DNA of 64,000 nt from Sporocytophaga sp. (GTDB taxonomy: Bacteria > Bacteroidota > Bacteroidia > Cytophagales > Cytophagaceae). Positions within the stretch are counted from its first letter, which is position 1, and each line of letters begins with the position of its first letter. The position numbers and the translations under genes were made by a program. The DNA is taken from assembly GCA_024707265.1 (NCBI GenBank), contig JANQAB010000002.1, positions 330,188 through 394,187 on the forward strand, written 5' to 3'. The notes below the pieces were generated by a model. The model was not told the DNA's origin and made no database searches. It saw only the letters and a list, made by a program, of their open reading frames with translations. Positions 37,274-48,426 of the stretch are shown one piece after another.

Positions 37274-37503
37274 ATATCAAAAAAACGTTGGAAGCTGGAG
37301 CAATCATCTTCGCTTGTACCCCCAATTTTTTAGGCGCTCGCTTTAGCAATCGGCTCATTATAAGAATTACTGCAAAGTTGAAGGGGCAGACATGGTTGAA
37401 CAAAAGGAATTTAACTCCTGTAAAATTTAATTGTCACCCAATGAATTATTTCTAGATATGAGGCGTTATATAATTGGTTGTGCGCAACCGAAAGTTAAGG
37501 TTA

Positions 37504-38511
37504 TTAATTCGGGAAGGCTCGGGAAACCGGGTTTTCCTGTTTTTTTATATCATCAAACCCTCGCTGGAGATCCAGTTCATTCATGCATTTGAAATGTCCC
37601 TTAGGACACTGTTTATAGCCAATTTTTGAACAAGGCCGACAGCTTAAGTTATTGTTTTCAAGAATATGATATTTAGTCTGGTAAGGATACATTCCGAATG
37701 CCGACACTGTATTTCCCCATATAGAATAGATCTCCTTTTTGAATGCTGATGCTATATGCATAAGTCCGGTATCGTGACTTATCACAAATCCGGACTGTTC
37801 AAGAAAAGAAGCTGACTGATTCAGGGAAAGTTGTCCGCTCAGATTAATAACCTGAAATGGCAAACCTTTGCATGCTTCCACAAGCAAATCACCTGTGGCT
37901 TTATCCTCTTTTCCACCCAAAAGAACAATCGGCATATTTTGCAAAGAGCATGCTTCTATAAGTTTTTGGAGTGGAAGTCTTTTCGTTGCGTGCTGTGCAC
38001 CTATGGCAAATGCAATATATTTATCCGGTTCCAATCCATAGTTCCGCAGGATGACTGTGTCTTTGGATGGAATGAAATAATCAAGACCTTTAGTGTCATT
38101 GGTAATATCTAATTTTTTAACAGTAGCCATGTACCTGTCAACAATGTGCAGGGAAGGTAACTTATTTACCTTAAGATTTACCAATAGCCATTTCTTAAGA
38201 TTTAGCTTATCAAATGTAAAAGACTTTTTCCCTAGTCTCCATTTAATAATTGATGAGCGAAGATTGTTATGGAGATCTATGACATAATCATAGTTCTCTT
38301 TCTTCAGTTCGTCTATCAGGTTGTTCAACGATTTATCAAGGTAAAATGCCTTGTCAACATAGGGGTTATTCTCCAAAAGAATCCGGAACTGACTTTTAGT
38401 ACAGTAGTGCACTTCTGCACCGGAAAGCTGTTGCTTTAAATTTCTTACAACAGGAGTTGTAAGTACTATATCGCCAATAGATGAAAATCGTAGAACCAGT
38501 ACTTTAGGCAT
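37504..38511 (-). CDS. Glycosyltransferase family 9 (heptosyltransferase-like)
   Basis: This 335-aa GT-B enzyme starts MPKVLVLRFSSIGDIVLTTP, the classical GT9 N-terminus. Later motifs are YDYVIDLHNNLRSS, the donor-site VLLGGKEDK and ISHDTGLMHIASAF. The frame extends upstream to 38580, but the ATG at 38511 fits the family and overlaps the polX stop (atgcctaa). GT9 members add ADP-heptose to LPS core; the sugar here is unknown. Translation is probably coupled to polX. Confidence 0.88.
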   Translation of the reverse strand: MPKVLVLRFSSIGDIVLTTPVVRNLKQQLSGAEVHYCTKSQFRILLENNPYVDKAFYLDKSLNNLIDELKKENYDYVIDLHNNLRSSIIKWRLGKKSFTFDKLNLKKWLLVNLKVNKLPSLHIVDRYMATVKKLDITNDTKGLDYFIPSKDTVILRNYGLEPDKYIAFAIGAQHATKRLPLQKLIEACSLQNMPIVLLGGKEDKATGDLLVEACKGLPFQVINLSGQLSLNQSASFLEQSGFVISHDTGLMHIASAFKKEIYSIWGNTVSAFGMYPYQTKYHILENNNLSCRPCSKIGYKQCPKGHFKCMNELDLQRGFDDIKKQENPVSRAFPN

Positions 38512-40217
38512 TGGAAGAAATCTTAGAGCCGCTTTTCTTTTTGTTGAAATATTGTTCTGCTTCCTGCATGCTGAGAGCATTAAAAGTCATCTCTTTCGTA
38601 AGGCCAGCTTTTCTTCCTACATGCACACCATAGTGCATGTCCAGATACCCTTCCATTTCATGTGCGTCAGGATTAATGCTTATCATGATGCCTTTCTCCA
38701 AGGCATATCTGACCCATTTCCATTCCATATCCAGCCTTCTGGGATGTGCATTGATTTCGATAATGACATTATTCTCAGCACATGCATCGATTACTTTTTT
38801 ATGATCTATGGGATATCCTTCTCTTTTAAGTAACAATCTTCCGGTCGGGTGACCGAGCATGGTGGTATAAGGATTTTCGATAGCTTTAATCAGCCTTTCA
38901 GTAGCTTTGGTTTTATCCATTTTCAGATTGGAATGGATAGAAGCAACTATAAAATCAAAAGATGCTAAAACCGAATCCTCATAATCAAGACTGCCATCAT
39001 TCAGTATATCAGATTCTATACCTTTGAATATTTTGAATGGCGCTAATTTTTTATTCAGCGTATCAATTTCTGCATGTTGTTCTACAATGCGGAACTCCTG
39101 TAGACCATTGGCATAAAAGGCAGATTTAGAGTGATCACTGATTCCAAGATATTCAAAGCCAAGCTCCTTACAATATAAAGCCATTTGCTCAAGCGTATGA
39201 ACCCCGTCACTATAGGTGCTGTGGTTGTGCAGCGTTCCTTTCAGGTCTTTGTATGTAATGAGTTCCGGGAGTTTGTTTTCTCTTGCCTTTTCTATTTCAT
39301 CATATCCTTCGCGAAGTTCAGGAACGATAAATGGAATATTCAGGTGGGAAAAAATCTCCTGTTCGTTCTTAAAGTCTTTGACCGTAAGAAGCTGGAAAAG
39401 GTTAGAAGAATTGCCCAGATCTGTCTTAAGATGTGAAGAAGAAGCAGAATTAAGATATAGAAAGTTTCCGAAACGTTCTTCCGGACAAATTTTTATTTCA
39501 ACTTTAATCTCAGTTAAAAGATCTTTGCCCCTCCAGACAAATGGTCCGGAAGCTTTGATATTTTGCTCAAGTGTTTTAATTCCACTGACAGCATCAAATA
39601 CTTTCTGTGTCTGATTCTCTCCGACAATAAACTGAATTGTATCCAAGGTCTCAGACCTTCTTTGAATGTCTCCGGCAAGCGATACTTTCAGGTTAAGCGC
39701 AGAAAGGTCTTTTTCAAGTTTTAAAGCAGTAGCTTCGGCTTCTGCATACATCCATCTGTCTTTTTTGGGCTGAAGCAAAAAGCAATTCCTTTTTTATACT
39801 TTCCTGAGTTTTTTCACCAAAACCTTTTAGTGAGGCAATTTTATTTTCGTTGCAGGCTTCAAGCAGCGCTTCAGTGGAAACGATGTCAAGTTCTTTCCAG
39901 ATACTTCTTACTTTCTTAGGACCAATTCCTTTTATATTTAAAATATCAATGACTCCTTTTGGAGTTTGAGCCAATAAAGAGGATAATTCGGGGAAGGTAC
40001 CTGTCGCATTCAAATCCTGAATTTTTCCTGCGATACTTTTTCCAACTCCCTCCAGAGCAGCAAGCTCTTCCTGGGAAAGTGTGGCTAAATCGCTGGATAT
40101 TTTGTCAAGATTAAAAACCGCATTTTGGTATGTTCTGATCTTGAAAGGATTTTCCTCATGCAACTCCATTAATGAAGCTGTGAGTTTGAAGATGTTGATA
40201 ATTTCCTGATTGCCCAT
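38504..40217 (-). CDS. polX: DNA polymerase/3'-5' exonuclease PolX, frameshifted at a homopolymer
   Basis: Two frames (39714-40217 and 38504-39778) make a 570-aa PolX. The N-terminal piece is the 8-kDa and fingers region with helix-hairpin-helix motifs (ALEGVGKSIAGKI, NIKGIGPKKVRSIW, LKGFGEKTQESI). The second piece has the palm remainder and the C-terminal PHP domain (LHNHSTYSDGVHTLEQM, GISDHSKSA, INAHPRRLDM, SINPDAHEM). With five instead of six bases at 39761-39766 the frames join as SAQKDRWMYAEAEA. The start is at MGNQEI (40217). PolX acts in DNA repair. Confidence 0.9.
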
Positions 40218-40335
40218 TAATTCAAAATTAAAATAAAAATGAGGAGAAACCAATGAAGGTTTACGCTCTTAAATGTTTTTGAGGGAATAAGGGTTCCATT
40301 CAAAAGATTTTCTTTCGGGTTTAAAGGAAAAAAGT

Positions 40336-40343
40336 TAATTTTG
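40336..40343 (+). promoter_or_regulatory. -7 promoter element of the EVE-domain gene
   Basis: taattttg matches TAnnTTTG, 21 nt before the ATG, with a ttt-c-type -33 about 20 nt upstream. Confidence 0.45.
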
Positions 40344-40363
40344 AATGGAAATTGTGACCTAAA

Positions 40364-40771
40364 ATGAATTATTGGCTAGTTAAATCAGAACCATTCAAAT
40401 ATCCTTTCGATCAGCTTCAGAAGGATAAATCAACTTTCTGGGACGGGGTAAGAAATTACCAGGCTCGTAACAATCTGAAAGCCATGAAAAAAGGAGATTT
40501 TGTGCTCTTTTATCACAGCAACGAAGGAAAGGAAGTTGTAGGGATAGCAAAAGTTCTGAAGGAATTTTATCAGGATCCGACAACGGATGATACCAATTGG
40601 GTCGTGGTAGATCTCGGTCCTCATAAAAAGTTGAAAAATCCTGTTACCCTTGAAACGATTAAAGCTGATAAAATTCTGGGTAACATGAGTTTAGTGAAGC
40701 AGTCAAGACTTTCTGTAATGCCTGTGAAGAAAGAGGAGTTTGACAGAGTACTTGAATTATCCGAGAAATAA
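40364..40771 (+). CDS. EVE domain protein
   Basis: This 135-aa protein is a single EVE (PUA-like) domain: MNYWLVKSEPFKYPFDQL, TFWDGVRNYQARNNLKAM, KGDFVLFYHSN and the final KQSRLSVMPVKKEEF. EVE domains bind modified bases or nucleotides; stand-alone forms are widespread in bacteria. No defence genes adjoin it. It lies between polX and the pyrR-pyrB operon. Confidence 0.92.
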   Translation: MNYWLVKSEPFKYPFDQLQKDKSTFWDGVRNYQARNNLKAMKKGDFVLFYHSNEGKEVVGIAKVLKEFYQDPTTDDTNWVVVDLGPHKKLKNPVTLETIKADKILGNMSLVKQSRLSVMPVKKEEFDRVLELSEK

Positions 40772-40784
40772 AATTCATATAATT

Positions 40785-40816
40785 TTTCGAATAAAAACAG
40801 TTCATTATTATCTTTG
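40785..40816 (+). promoter_or_regulatory. Promoter of pyrR-pyrB
   Basis: tttc at 40785-40788, 20-nt spacer, tatctttg at 40809-40816 (TAnnTTTG). The ATG follows 12 nt later, leaving no room for a Bacillus-style PyrR attenuator before pyrR. Confidence 0.5.
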
Positions 40817-40828
40817 AAAAATTTTTAA

Positions 40829-41372
40829 ATGGAAAAAAAGACTCATCATCGGTACCGAACATCTTTCAATTACGATCGACAGGCTTTGTCATCAGTTGAT
40901 TGAACTTCACGGTGATTTTTCCAACTCTGTTATTCTTGGTATTCAGCCAAGAGGTGTAAGCTTTTCAGAACGTATTCAAAGAAAACTTCAGGATATTCTT
41001 CAAAAAGAAGTAAAGATTGGTTATCTGGATGTTACTTTCTTCCGTGATGATTTCAGGAGAAAGGACAATCCTTTAAAAGCCAATGCTACCAAGGTACCTT
41101 TTCTTATTGAAGATAAGAATGTAATTCTTGTAGATGATGTACTCTATACAGGAAGGACTATCCGTGCTGCCATGGATGCCATGACAGCTTTCGGAAGACC
41201 GAGGAAGGTTGAGCTTTTGGTACTTGTGGACAGAAAATACAGCAGAGATCTTCCGATTCAGCCTAATTACATTGGTGTAGAGGTGGACTGCCTTGAATCT
41301 GAAAAAGTTTTGGTAGAATTAAAGGAAGAGGGACTGAAAGACGATAATATTTGGTTGATTAATAAAACCTAA
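40829..41372 (+). CDS. pyrR: PyrR bifunctional regulator / uracil phosphoribosyltransferase, frameshifted at an A7 run
   Basis: The corrected protein is 180 aa. The start (ATG 40829) is followed by A7 at 40833-40839; with six A residues it reads [20 protein letters not shown] and then joins the long frame [20 protein letters not shown]. It has the PRPP loop [13 protein letters not shown] and the family motif RRKDNP. PyrR senses UMP/UTP and regulates pyr genes in many bacteria. pyrB starts 2 nt after its stop, so they form an operon. Confidence 0.9.
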
Positions 41373-41374
41373 CA

Positions 41375-42301
41375 ATGCAGCATTTAAGTGTTAAACACCT
41401 TCTTGGAATCAAAGACCTCACCAGAGAGGACATTAATTTAATTTTAGATACTGCGGAAAATTTTAAAGAAGTAATTAACCGTCCTATCAAAAAAGTTCCT
41501 TCTTTGAGGGATATTACTATTGCCAATATATTTTTTGAAAATTCTACCAGAACAAGATTGTCTTTTGAGCTAGCGGAAAAAAGATTATCTGCTGATGTTA
41601 TCAATTTTTCATCATCATCTAGTTCTGTTAAAAAAGGTGAGACTTTGCTCGATACCGTCAACAATATCCTTGCGATGAAAGTGGATATGATCGTGATGAG
41701 ACATAGCAGTGTCGGCTCTCCTCATTATCTTTCAAAGCATATCAAAGCAAAGATTGTCAATGCCGGAGATGGAACGCATGAACATCCTACTCAGGCTTTG
41801 CTGGATGCATTCACAATAAAGGAAAAATTCGGTCATGTGGAGGGTAAGAAGGTCTGTATTTTCGGAGATATCCTGCATTCGAGGGTAGCGCTTTCAAATA
41901 TTTTTGCATTACAGAAGTTAGGAGCAGAGGTAATGGTATGCGGTCCAATCACACTTCTTCCAAAATACATCAAAGATCTTAACGTAAAAGTGGAACTGGA
42001 TCTTAGAAAAGCTCTGGAGTGGTGTGATGTTGCGAATGTTCTGAGGATTCAGCTTGAGAGACAGACAATCAAATATTTTCCTTCACTAAGGGAGTATTCT
42101 TTATATTATGGAATTAATAAATCTTTGTTAGATTCCCTTAACAAAGAAATAATGATCATGCACCCGGGACCTATTAACAGAGGAGTGGAGTTGTCTAGTG
42201 ATGTTGCAGATTCTCATCATTCTGTGATCCTGAATCAGGTGGAAAATGGCGTTGCAGTAAGAATGGCAGTGCTTTATCTGCTTGCTGGCGCTACAGAGTA
42301 A
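41375..42301 (+). CDS. pyrB: Aspartate carbamoyltransferase catalytic subunit
   Basis: This 308-aa enzyme has the carbamoyl-phosphate motif [14 protein letters not shown], the [10 protein letters not shown] loop (family KGET), [15 protein letters not shown] and the C-terminal [12 protein letters not shown]. It makes carbamoyl-aspartate, the committed step of pyrimidine synthesis. No pyrI is adjacent. It is in operon with pyrR. Confidence 0.95.
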   Translation: MQHLSVKHLLGIKDLTREDINLILDTAENFKEVINRPIKKVPSLRDITIANIFFENSTRTRLSFELAEKRLSADVINFSSSSSSVKKGETLLDTVNNILAMKVDMIVMRHSSVGSPHYLSKHIKAKIVNAGDGTHEHPTQALLDAFTIKEKFGHVEGKKVCIFGDILHSRVALSNIFALQKLGAEVMVCGPITLLPKYIKDLNVKVELDLRKALEWCDVANVLRIQLERQTIKYFPSLREYSLYYGINKSLLDSLNKEIMIMHPGPINRGVELSSDVADSHHSVILNQVENGVAVRMAVLYLLAGATE

Positions 42302-42431
42302 TAGAGCTTAAAGCGAAAAGCTTAAAGCAAAAAAGTGAAATTAAGCTTAAAGCTGAAAGCAAATAAAAGGTTGCTATAAACATAATAGCTAGTTTCCTTT
42401 CCACTTTTGACTTTAAGCTTTCCGCTTTCCC
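42302..42431. repeat. AAGCTTAAAGC repeats in inverted arrangement after pyrB
   Basis: agcttaaagcgaaaagctta and attaagcttaaagctgaaag on the left face ctttaagctttccgctttcc on the right, giving a MITE-like 130-bp element. The same units occur in the arg operon gaps. Confidence 0.55.
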
Positions 42432-42476
42432 CCAAACTTATCTTCCCTAAACTTTGTTGAATTACGTGTCAGGAAT

Positions 42477-42506
42477 TTTGATTCAAAGATCTTATTTCTA
42501 ATTTTG
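42477..42506 (+). promoter_or_regulatory. Promoter of the cystathionine beta-synthase-like gene
   Basis: tttg (42477-42480), 18-nt spacer, taattttg (42499-42506): a clear Bacteroidota housekeeping promoter, 24 nt before the ATG. Confidence 0.65.
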
Positions 42507-42529
42507 ACAAAGGCAAACTATAAGTTTTT

Positions 42530-43897
42530 ATGTACTACTCTTCAATTATTCAGGCGATAGGAAACACTCCATTGGTAAAACTTAACAAAGTAACCAAAGG
42601 AATAAAAGGGACAATACTGGTTAAAGTCGAATATTTTAACCCGGGAAATTCTGTAAAAGACAGAATGGCCTTAAAGATGGTTGAAGATGCAGAAAAAGCT
42701 GGAATTCTGAAACCAGGAGGAACCATTATAGAAGGTACTTCCGGAAACACAGGTATGGGACTGGCACTGGCAGCGATTGCAAAAGGCTACAAGTGTATTT
42801 TTACCACTACTGATAAACAGTCTAAAGAGAAAGTGGATGTATTGCGCGCATTAGGAGCAGAAGTTATAATTTGTCCTACAAACGTAGCACCCTCTGATCC
42901 GAGATCTTATTATTGCGTTGCTGCAAAGTTGAATAAAGAAATTCCGAATTCATTTTATCCGAATCAATACGATAACCTATCTAATACCGCTGCACACTAT
43001 GAAACAACCGGTCCTGAAATCTGGAGTCAGACAGAAGGAAAGGTGACACACTTTGCTGCCGGTGTTGGAACGGGTGGTACGATGTGTGGAGTTTCTAAAT
43101 TTCTCAAGGAAAAGAATTCATCCATCAAATCAATAGGCATTGATACATATGGTTCTGTATTTAAGAAATACAAAGAAACTGGCGTGTTTGATGAAAACGA
43201 AATTTTCCCATACGGAACAGAAGGGATAGGTGAAGACATCCTTCCTAAAAATGTGGACTTCAGCCTGATAGATCAGTTTATAAAAGTTACGGACAAAGAT
43301 GCAGCTGTAATGACCAGAAAACTCGCCAGAGAAGAAGGGCTATTTGTAGGATGGTCCAGCGGATCTGCAGTCTATGGTGCATTAGAGTATGCAAGAGAGC
43401 ATTTTACTGATAATGATGTGATGGTGGTTATTCTTCCGGATCATGGTACAAGATATCTTGCGAAAATCTACAATGATGTGTGGATGAAAGATCATGGATA
43501 TCTTGAAAGTCGTAGCTTTGCGACAGCAAAAGACATCATTGCAGATCAGAAAAATGGTAAGTTGATTACCATTGCTAAAAATGATAAAGTTGCGGAGGCT
43601 GTTAAGATCCTTAACGGAAAAGGCATTTCTCAGATCCCTGTAACAGATGGTGATGCGTTTGTAGGAAGTCTTACTGATTCGAAGGTGTTGAAGAAATTGA
43701 TTGAAAATCCAGGCTTGAAAGATTTGACAGTGGGAGAAGTTATGGAAGCTCCGTTTACTTTTGTAGGCTTGGATAATACAATAGATGTACTTTCATCTCT
43801 GATAACAAAAGAGAACACCGCATTGCTGGTTCGTGATGAAAAAAATGAAGTGCGGATTATCACTCAGGCAGATTTGCTTTCTGCGATGGCGCGATAA
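42530..43897 (+). CDS. Cystathionine beta-synthase-like / cysteine synthase with CBS pair
   Basis: This 455-aa protein has a fold-type II PLP enzyme domain (residues about 1-320) and two CBS domains (about 330-455). The Schiff-base lysine motif is NSVKDRMALKM, the substrate loop EGTSGNTGMGLA and the phosphate loop GVGTGGTMCG. The organisation matches cystathionine beta-synthase; cysteine synthase activity is also possible. The CBS pair (GKGISQIPVTDGDAFVGSL) may bind adenosyl ligands. It is transcribed alone from its own promoter. Confidence 0.9.
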   Translation: MYYSSIIQAIGNTPLVKLNKVTKGIKGTILVKVEYFNPGNSVKDRMALKMVEDAEKAGILKPGGTIIEGTSGNTGMGLALAAIAKGYKCIFTTTDKQSKEKVDVLRALGAEVIICPTNVAPSDPRSYYCVAAKLNKEIPNSFYPNQYDNLSNTAAHYETTGPEIWSQTEGKVTHFAAGVGTGGTMCGVSKFLKEKNSSIKSIGIDTYGSVFKKYKETGVFDENEIFPYGTEGIGEDILPKNVDFSLIDQFIKVTDKDAAVMTRKLAREEGLFVGWSSGSAVYGALEYAREHFTDNDVMVVILPDHGTRYLAKIYNDVWMKDHGYLESRSFATAKDIIADQKNGKLITIAKNDKVAEAVKILNGKGISQIPVTDGDAFVGSLTDSKVLKKLIENPGLKDLTVGEVMEAPFTFVGLDNTIDVLSSLITKENTALLVRDEKNEVRIITQADLLSAMAR

Positions 43898-43923
43898 AAT
43901 TTCAATAGATAATATTATTACTT

Positions 43924-43971
43924 ATGCTGAATTATGAAGAGAATATTCTTTTTATAGTTCAGCATATTTTT
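43924..43971 (+). terminator. Terminator after the cystathionine beta-synthase-like gene
   Basis: tatgctgaa and ttcagcata arms with an AT-rich interior and a T7 tail. Confidence 0.65.
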
Positions 43972-44144
43972 TTAAGCAAAAAAGGTCTTTAAGATCAAGT
44001 CTCTTTCAAAGAAAAGTATTTCAAGTCGGCATTAGTATTGTTTTTTTATTATTTTTGAATGACCCAACAAGGACGTTTACTCTTTCTGTCCGGTCATTTC
44101 AGAATATTTTAATTTTTATACCTTATTAATAATCTTCCTGTTCA

Positions 44145-47100
44145 ATGAGTCAACTTAAGAAATTAGAAAAGTTACTGGTTGCCAACCGTGGTGAAATCGC
44201 TATTCGTGTATTGAGAGCGGCATCTGAGTTAAAAATAAGAACCGTAGCTATATATACTTATGAGGATCGTTATTCTTTACATCGCTATAAAGCAGATGAA
44301 GCATATCAGATCGGAAGAGATAATGAGCCTCTAAAGCCATACCTCGATATTGAACAAATCATTCAACTTGCCAAAAGACATCATGTAGATGCCATACATC
44401 CAGGGTATGGTTTTTTATCCGAAAATGTAAATCTGGCAAGGAGATGTAAAGAAGAAGGAATCATCTTTATTGGTCCGGAGCCTGAGGTGATGGAAGCTTT
44501 AGGTGATAAGGTTTCTGCAAAAGAAATTGCAATCAGCGCAGGGGTGCCGATCATAGAAGATAGTAAGGAAAATCTGGTATCTGTTGATATTGCAAAGAAA
44601 GAAGCGCTTCGTATTGGATATCCCTTAATGATGAAAGCCGCAGCCGGGGGAGGTGGAAGAGGAATGCGTGTGATCCGGGACGAAAGTCAGCTGGAAAGAG
44701 CCTATAATGAAGCCAGGGCTGAAGCACTGAAAGCTTTTGGTGATGATACGGTTTTCCTGGAAAAGTTTATAGACCGACCGAAACACATAGAAGTACAGCT
44801 TATGGGAGACAATCATGGGCATATTGTTCACCTGTATGAAAGGGACTGTTCTGTACAAAGAAGGTTTCAGAAAGTGGTAGAGGTAGCACCATGTCCTGTT
44901 TTGAAAGAAGAGACGAAACAACAGATCTATACCTATGCACTTACAATAGCAAGACATGTAAAATATAATAATGTAGGTACTGTCGAATTTCTGGTGGATC
45001 AGGATGAAAGGGTTTACTTTATAGAGGTAAACCCGCGTATCCAGGTAGAGCATACCATTACAGAAGAAATAACAGGAATAGATATAGTGCGTTCTCAAAT
45101 CCTGATTGCCAAAGGACATAAATTATCGGATCCCTGCATTTACATAACCAGACAGGAAGATGTCAAATGCAACGGCTTTGCCATTCAGTGTCGTGTGACA
45201 ACCGAGGATCCTGCCAATGGCTTTAAACCTGATTACGGTACTATCATCGCTTATAGAAATGCAGCAGGTTTTGGTATCCGTCTTGATGAAGGAAGTTCTT
45301 ATCCGGGTGTTAAAATATCTCCTTTTTTCGATTCTCTTCTTGTGAAAATTTCTGCTTCCGGAAGGACCTTGTGGGGCGCCTGCGATCGCTTGCATCGGAC
45401 ACTCAGGGAGTTCAGAATAAGGGGGTAAAAACAAATATAGGATTTTTAGAGAACGTTATTTCTCATCCTGAATTTATCAAAGGCCATGCTACTGTAAAGT
45501 TTATAGAAGAACATCCTGAATTGTTGAATATCAAAAATATTCAGGATAGAGGAACCAAGACTCTTAAATTCCTATCTGACATCATTGTGAATGGAAATCC
45601 GGATGTGAAGAATGTAGATGAAAAGAAAACATTCAGAACTCCACAAATTCCATTTTATGAAAAATACAGTCCTTATCCAGATGGAACCAAGCAAATCCTT
45701 ACCAGCAGTGGTCCTGAAGGGCTGGCGAATTGGCTGAAAGATCAAAAGGCAATTCAGTTTACAGATACTACCTTCAGAGATGCGCATCAGTCTTTATTAG
45801 CAACAAGGGTGCGTACCAAAAACATGATCGAGGTAGCAGAGAGTTTTGCCAAAAATCATCCTCAGGTCTTTTCAATGGAAGTTTGGGGTGGTGCTACTTT
45901 TGATGTGGCCATGAGATTCCTTCATGAAGATCCATGGCAAAGGCTTCAGCTGATCCGTGAAGCTGTTCCGAATATCCTGCTTCAAATGCTGATCAGAGGC
46001 TCCAATGCTGTAGGGTATAAGGCTTATCCGGATAATCTGATCGAAAAGTTTATTGAAAAAACCTGGGAAAACGGTGTAGACATTTTCAGGATATTTGACT
46101 CACTCAATTGGGTTGAAGCCATGAATGTAAGCATCAAGGCTGTAAAAGAAAGAACGGGTGGTATCGCAGAGGCAGCAGTCTGCTATTCCGGAGATATTCT
46201 GGATCCTGACAACAAGAAGTATACGTTACAGTATTACCTTGATATGGCAAGACAGCTTGAAGATCTTGGTGCGCATATTCTCTGTATTAAAGATATGGCA
46301 GGTTTGTTAAAGCCCTATTCTGCAGAGCTGCTTATTAAAGAACTGAAAAAAGCAGTCAGCATTCCTATTCACCTCCATACGCATGACACTTCTGCTATTC
46401 AGTCTGCGACTTATCTTAAAGCAGTGGAAGCAGGGGTTGATATTATTGATGTAGCCATAGCATCTATGTCCGGGTTGACGTCTCAGCCTAACTTCAATTC
46501 CATAGTTTCTATGCTGAAAGGTCATGAACGTGAGCTTAAGTTTAATATGTCCGCTTTGAACAAGTATTCCAGCTATTGGGAAGATGTCAGAGAGTTTTAT
46601 TATCCTTTTGAATCTGATCTGAAAGCCGGTACTGCAGAGGTGTATGAAAATGAAATTCCGGGCGGACAATATTCAAACCTCAGACCTCAGGCAGAGGCAT
46701 TGGGCCTGGGAGAAAAGTTTGAAAAGGTAAAGCAGAATTATGCATTGGTGAACAAGATGTTCGGTGATATCATAAAAGTAACGCCAAGCTCTAAAGTTGT
46801 AGGTGATATGGCCTTATTCATGACCTCCAATAATCTGACAGAAAAAGATATTATGGAAAAAGGACAATACCTGTCATTCCCGGAGTCGGTAGTCAGTTTG
46901 TTTAAAGGAGAAATAGGGCAGGCATATGGAGGGTTTCCTGAGAAGCTTCAGTCTATTATTCTTAAAGGAGAAATGCCATTTAAAGAAAGACCTAATGATC
47001 ATTTGGCGCCAGTAGATTTTGATCAAGAGTTTGAAGCATTTCAGCAGCAGTTCGGAAGGTCATCTACTTTCCTTGATTTCCTTAGCTATAAGATGTATCC

Positions 47101-47590
47101 AAAGGTATTTGAAGGATATGCAAAACACAGAGAACTGTATGGTGATGTTAGCAATATTCCAACCCTTGCCTTTTTCTACGGATTAAAAAACAATCAAGAG
47201 ATTCTTGTAAAGCTGGGCAAAGGAAAGACAATTATTGTGAAGATGTTGTATTGCTCTGCAGCTGATGAAAACGGTATGAGAACAGTATTCTTTGAACTTA
47301 ACGGGCAGACCCGAAATGTGCAGGTGAAGGACAATACCATTAAGGTGACAAGACCAGCTCATAAAAAGGCGGAAACGACCAAGCAGGTGGGTGCTCCATT
47401 GCAGGGTAAAATCGGACAGGTAATGGTAAAAGTCGGAGATGCAATCAAAGAAAACGCTCCACTGTTTGTTGTTGAGGCAATGAAAATGGAAACAACCATT
47501 ACATCAAAGATGGATGGAAAAATTAAAAGTATTTACCTTCCGGAAGGAACAATGGTGGAGCAGGATGATATGGTAATAGAACTTGAATAA
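44145..47590 (+). CDS. pyc: Pyruvate carboxylase, frameshifted at a G5 run
   Basis: Two frames (44145-45428 and 45371-47590) make one 1148-aa biotin enzyme. Domains in order: biotin carboxylase (KLLVANRGEIAIRVLRA, AAAGGGGRGMRV, EVNPRIQVEHT), carboxyltransferase (FTDTTFRDAHQSLLATRVRT, SMEVWGGATFDVAMRFL), PYC/OADA region, and biotinyl domain with VEAMKMETTI near the C-terminus. The break is at G5 (45421-45425): with six G the protein reads FRIRGVKTNIGFLENV through. It makes oxaloacetate from pyruvate. Length after correction is typical. Confidence 0.93.
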
Positions 47591-47651
47591 AGAGATGTTT
47601 TAAACAAAATGTGAATAAATTCTATTAAGGGACTAAAATAACTACATCATT

Positions 47652-47780
47652 ATGAAACGAATAGTTGTATTAATCTTTTTAATTTCATTTTTCGCATTTT
47701 CATGTTCTTCCGGACACAGGAACCAGACCTGGGCTCCTAAAAGCAGTAAGAAAATGAAGGATGGGCATAACAGAAAATAG
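47652..47780 (+). CDS. Small lipoprotein (42 aa)
   Basis: A short gene beginning MKRIVVLIFLISFFAFSC with a clear signal peptide and lipobox cysteine (residue 18), then a basic tail (SSGHRNQTWAPKSSKKMKDG). It lies 61 nt after pyc and is followed by a terminator, which supports it as a real transcript end. Small lipoproteins of this type are common in Bacteroidota; the function is unknown. Confidence 0.65.
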   Translation: MKRIVVLIFLISFFAFSCSSGHRNQTWAPKSSKKMKDGHNRK

Positions 47781-47807
47781 TTTGTTTTCCTGATTTCAAA
47801 GTAATGA

Positions 47808-47838
47808 TAAAGGCGCCTTAATCGAAGGGGCCTTTTTT
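47808..47838 (+). terminator. Terminator after the small lipoprotein gene
   Basis: aaaggcgcc / ggggcctttt arms with a T6 tail. Confidence 0.8.
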
Positions 47839-48426
47839 GTGTTTAGAATGGTTTAAAGAGTGGTTTAAAAAATATGTTTATACCGTGCTCCTAAGTTAAA
47901 CACCTTTATTAAAGAGAAAGACACAAATTCATTCAATAATTTTCTGTATAAGTAAATGCCTGTCTCTTTGTCGGTAATGCCTTTTATTTACGAGAAGCAC
48001 TAATAAGGAATATTATTGTCTGGAAACCGGCCATGGTTCATTGTGATAGTTTTGAGACGGAATAAATAAATGCGTCTTTGCCTACTTAAAAAAGACCATT
48101 GTCTAATTGCGAAAACTTACAGATTATTCAGAATCAGTTATTAAATTTTTATAGAAAATTGAGTTCAAGATCCGAAAAAGGTAATATTTATTCCGAAAAA
48201 AGAACACTTCATAATCAAATCCAAAGGCGGTTGATTTTAATTTTTAAATAAATTCTGGTTTGGGAATTTTAAACTGTCAAGTAATCAGTATGTTTAGGAG
48301 TTGAATGTACAAACTCAAATCCCCGAAAATTTGTTTGACACAGATATAGAGAACTGTTAAGTAAGAGGTAAAAAAACACCGGTAAATTCTGTTTGCTTAG
48401 TGATTACAATACCATATATTTACTAA
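47839..48426. other. 590-bp intergenic region upstream of cmk
   Basis: No coding region or repeat that I can recognise. A possible promoter for cmk is tttg at 48390 with tatattta about 20 nt later, ending just before the ATG. The stretch is unusually long for this gene-dense segment. Confidence 0.35.

Noticed and set aside
37267..37455. 62-aa ORF after the GH9 terminator
   Set aside because: Starts inside the terminator stem, no recognisable domain, and lies in a gap with no promoter signal.
44625..45434. Minus-strand ORFs of 164 and 103 aa inside pyc
   Set aside because: Opposite-strand shadows of a highly conserved biotin carboxylase domain, no start signals or homology.
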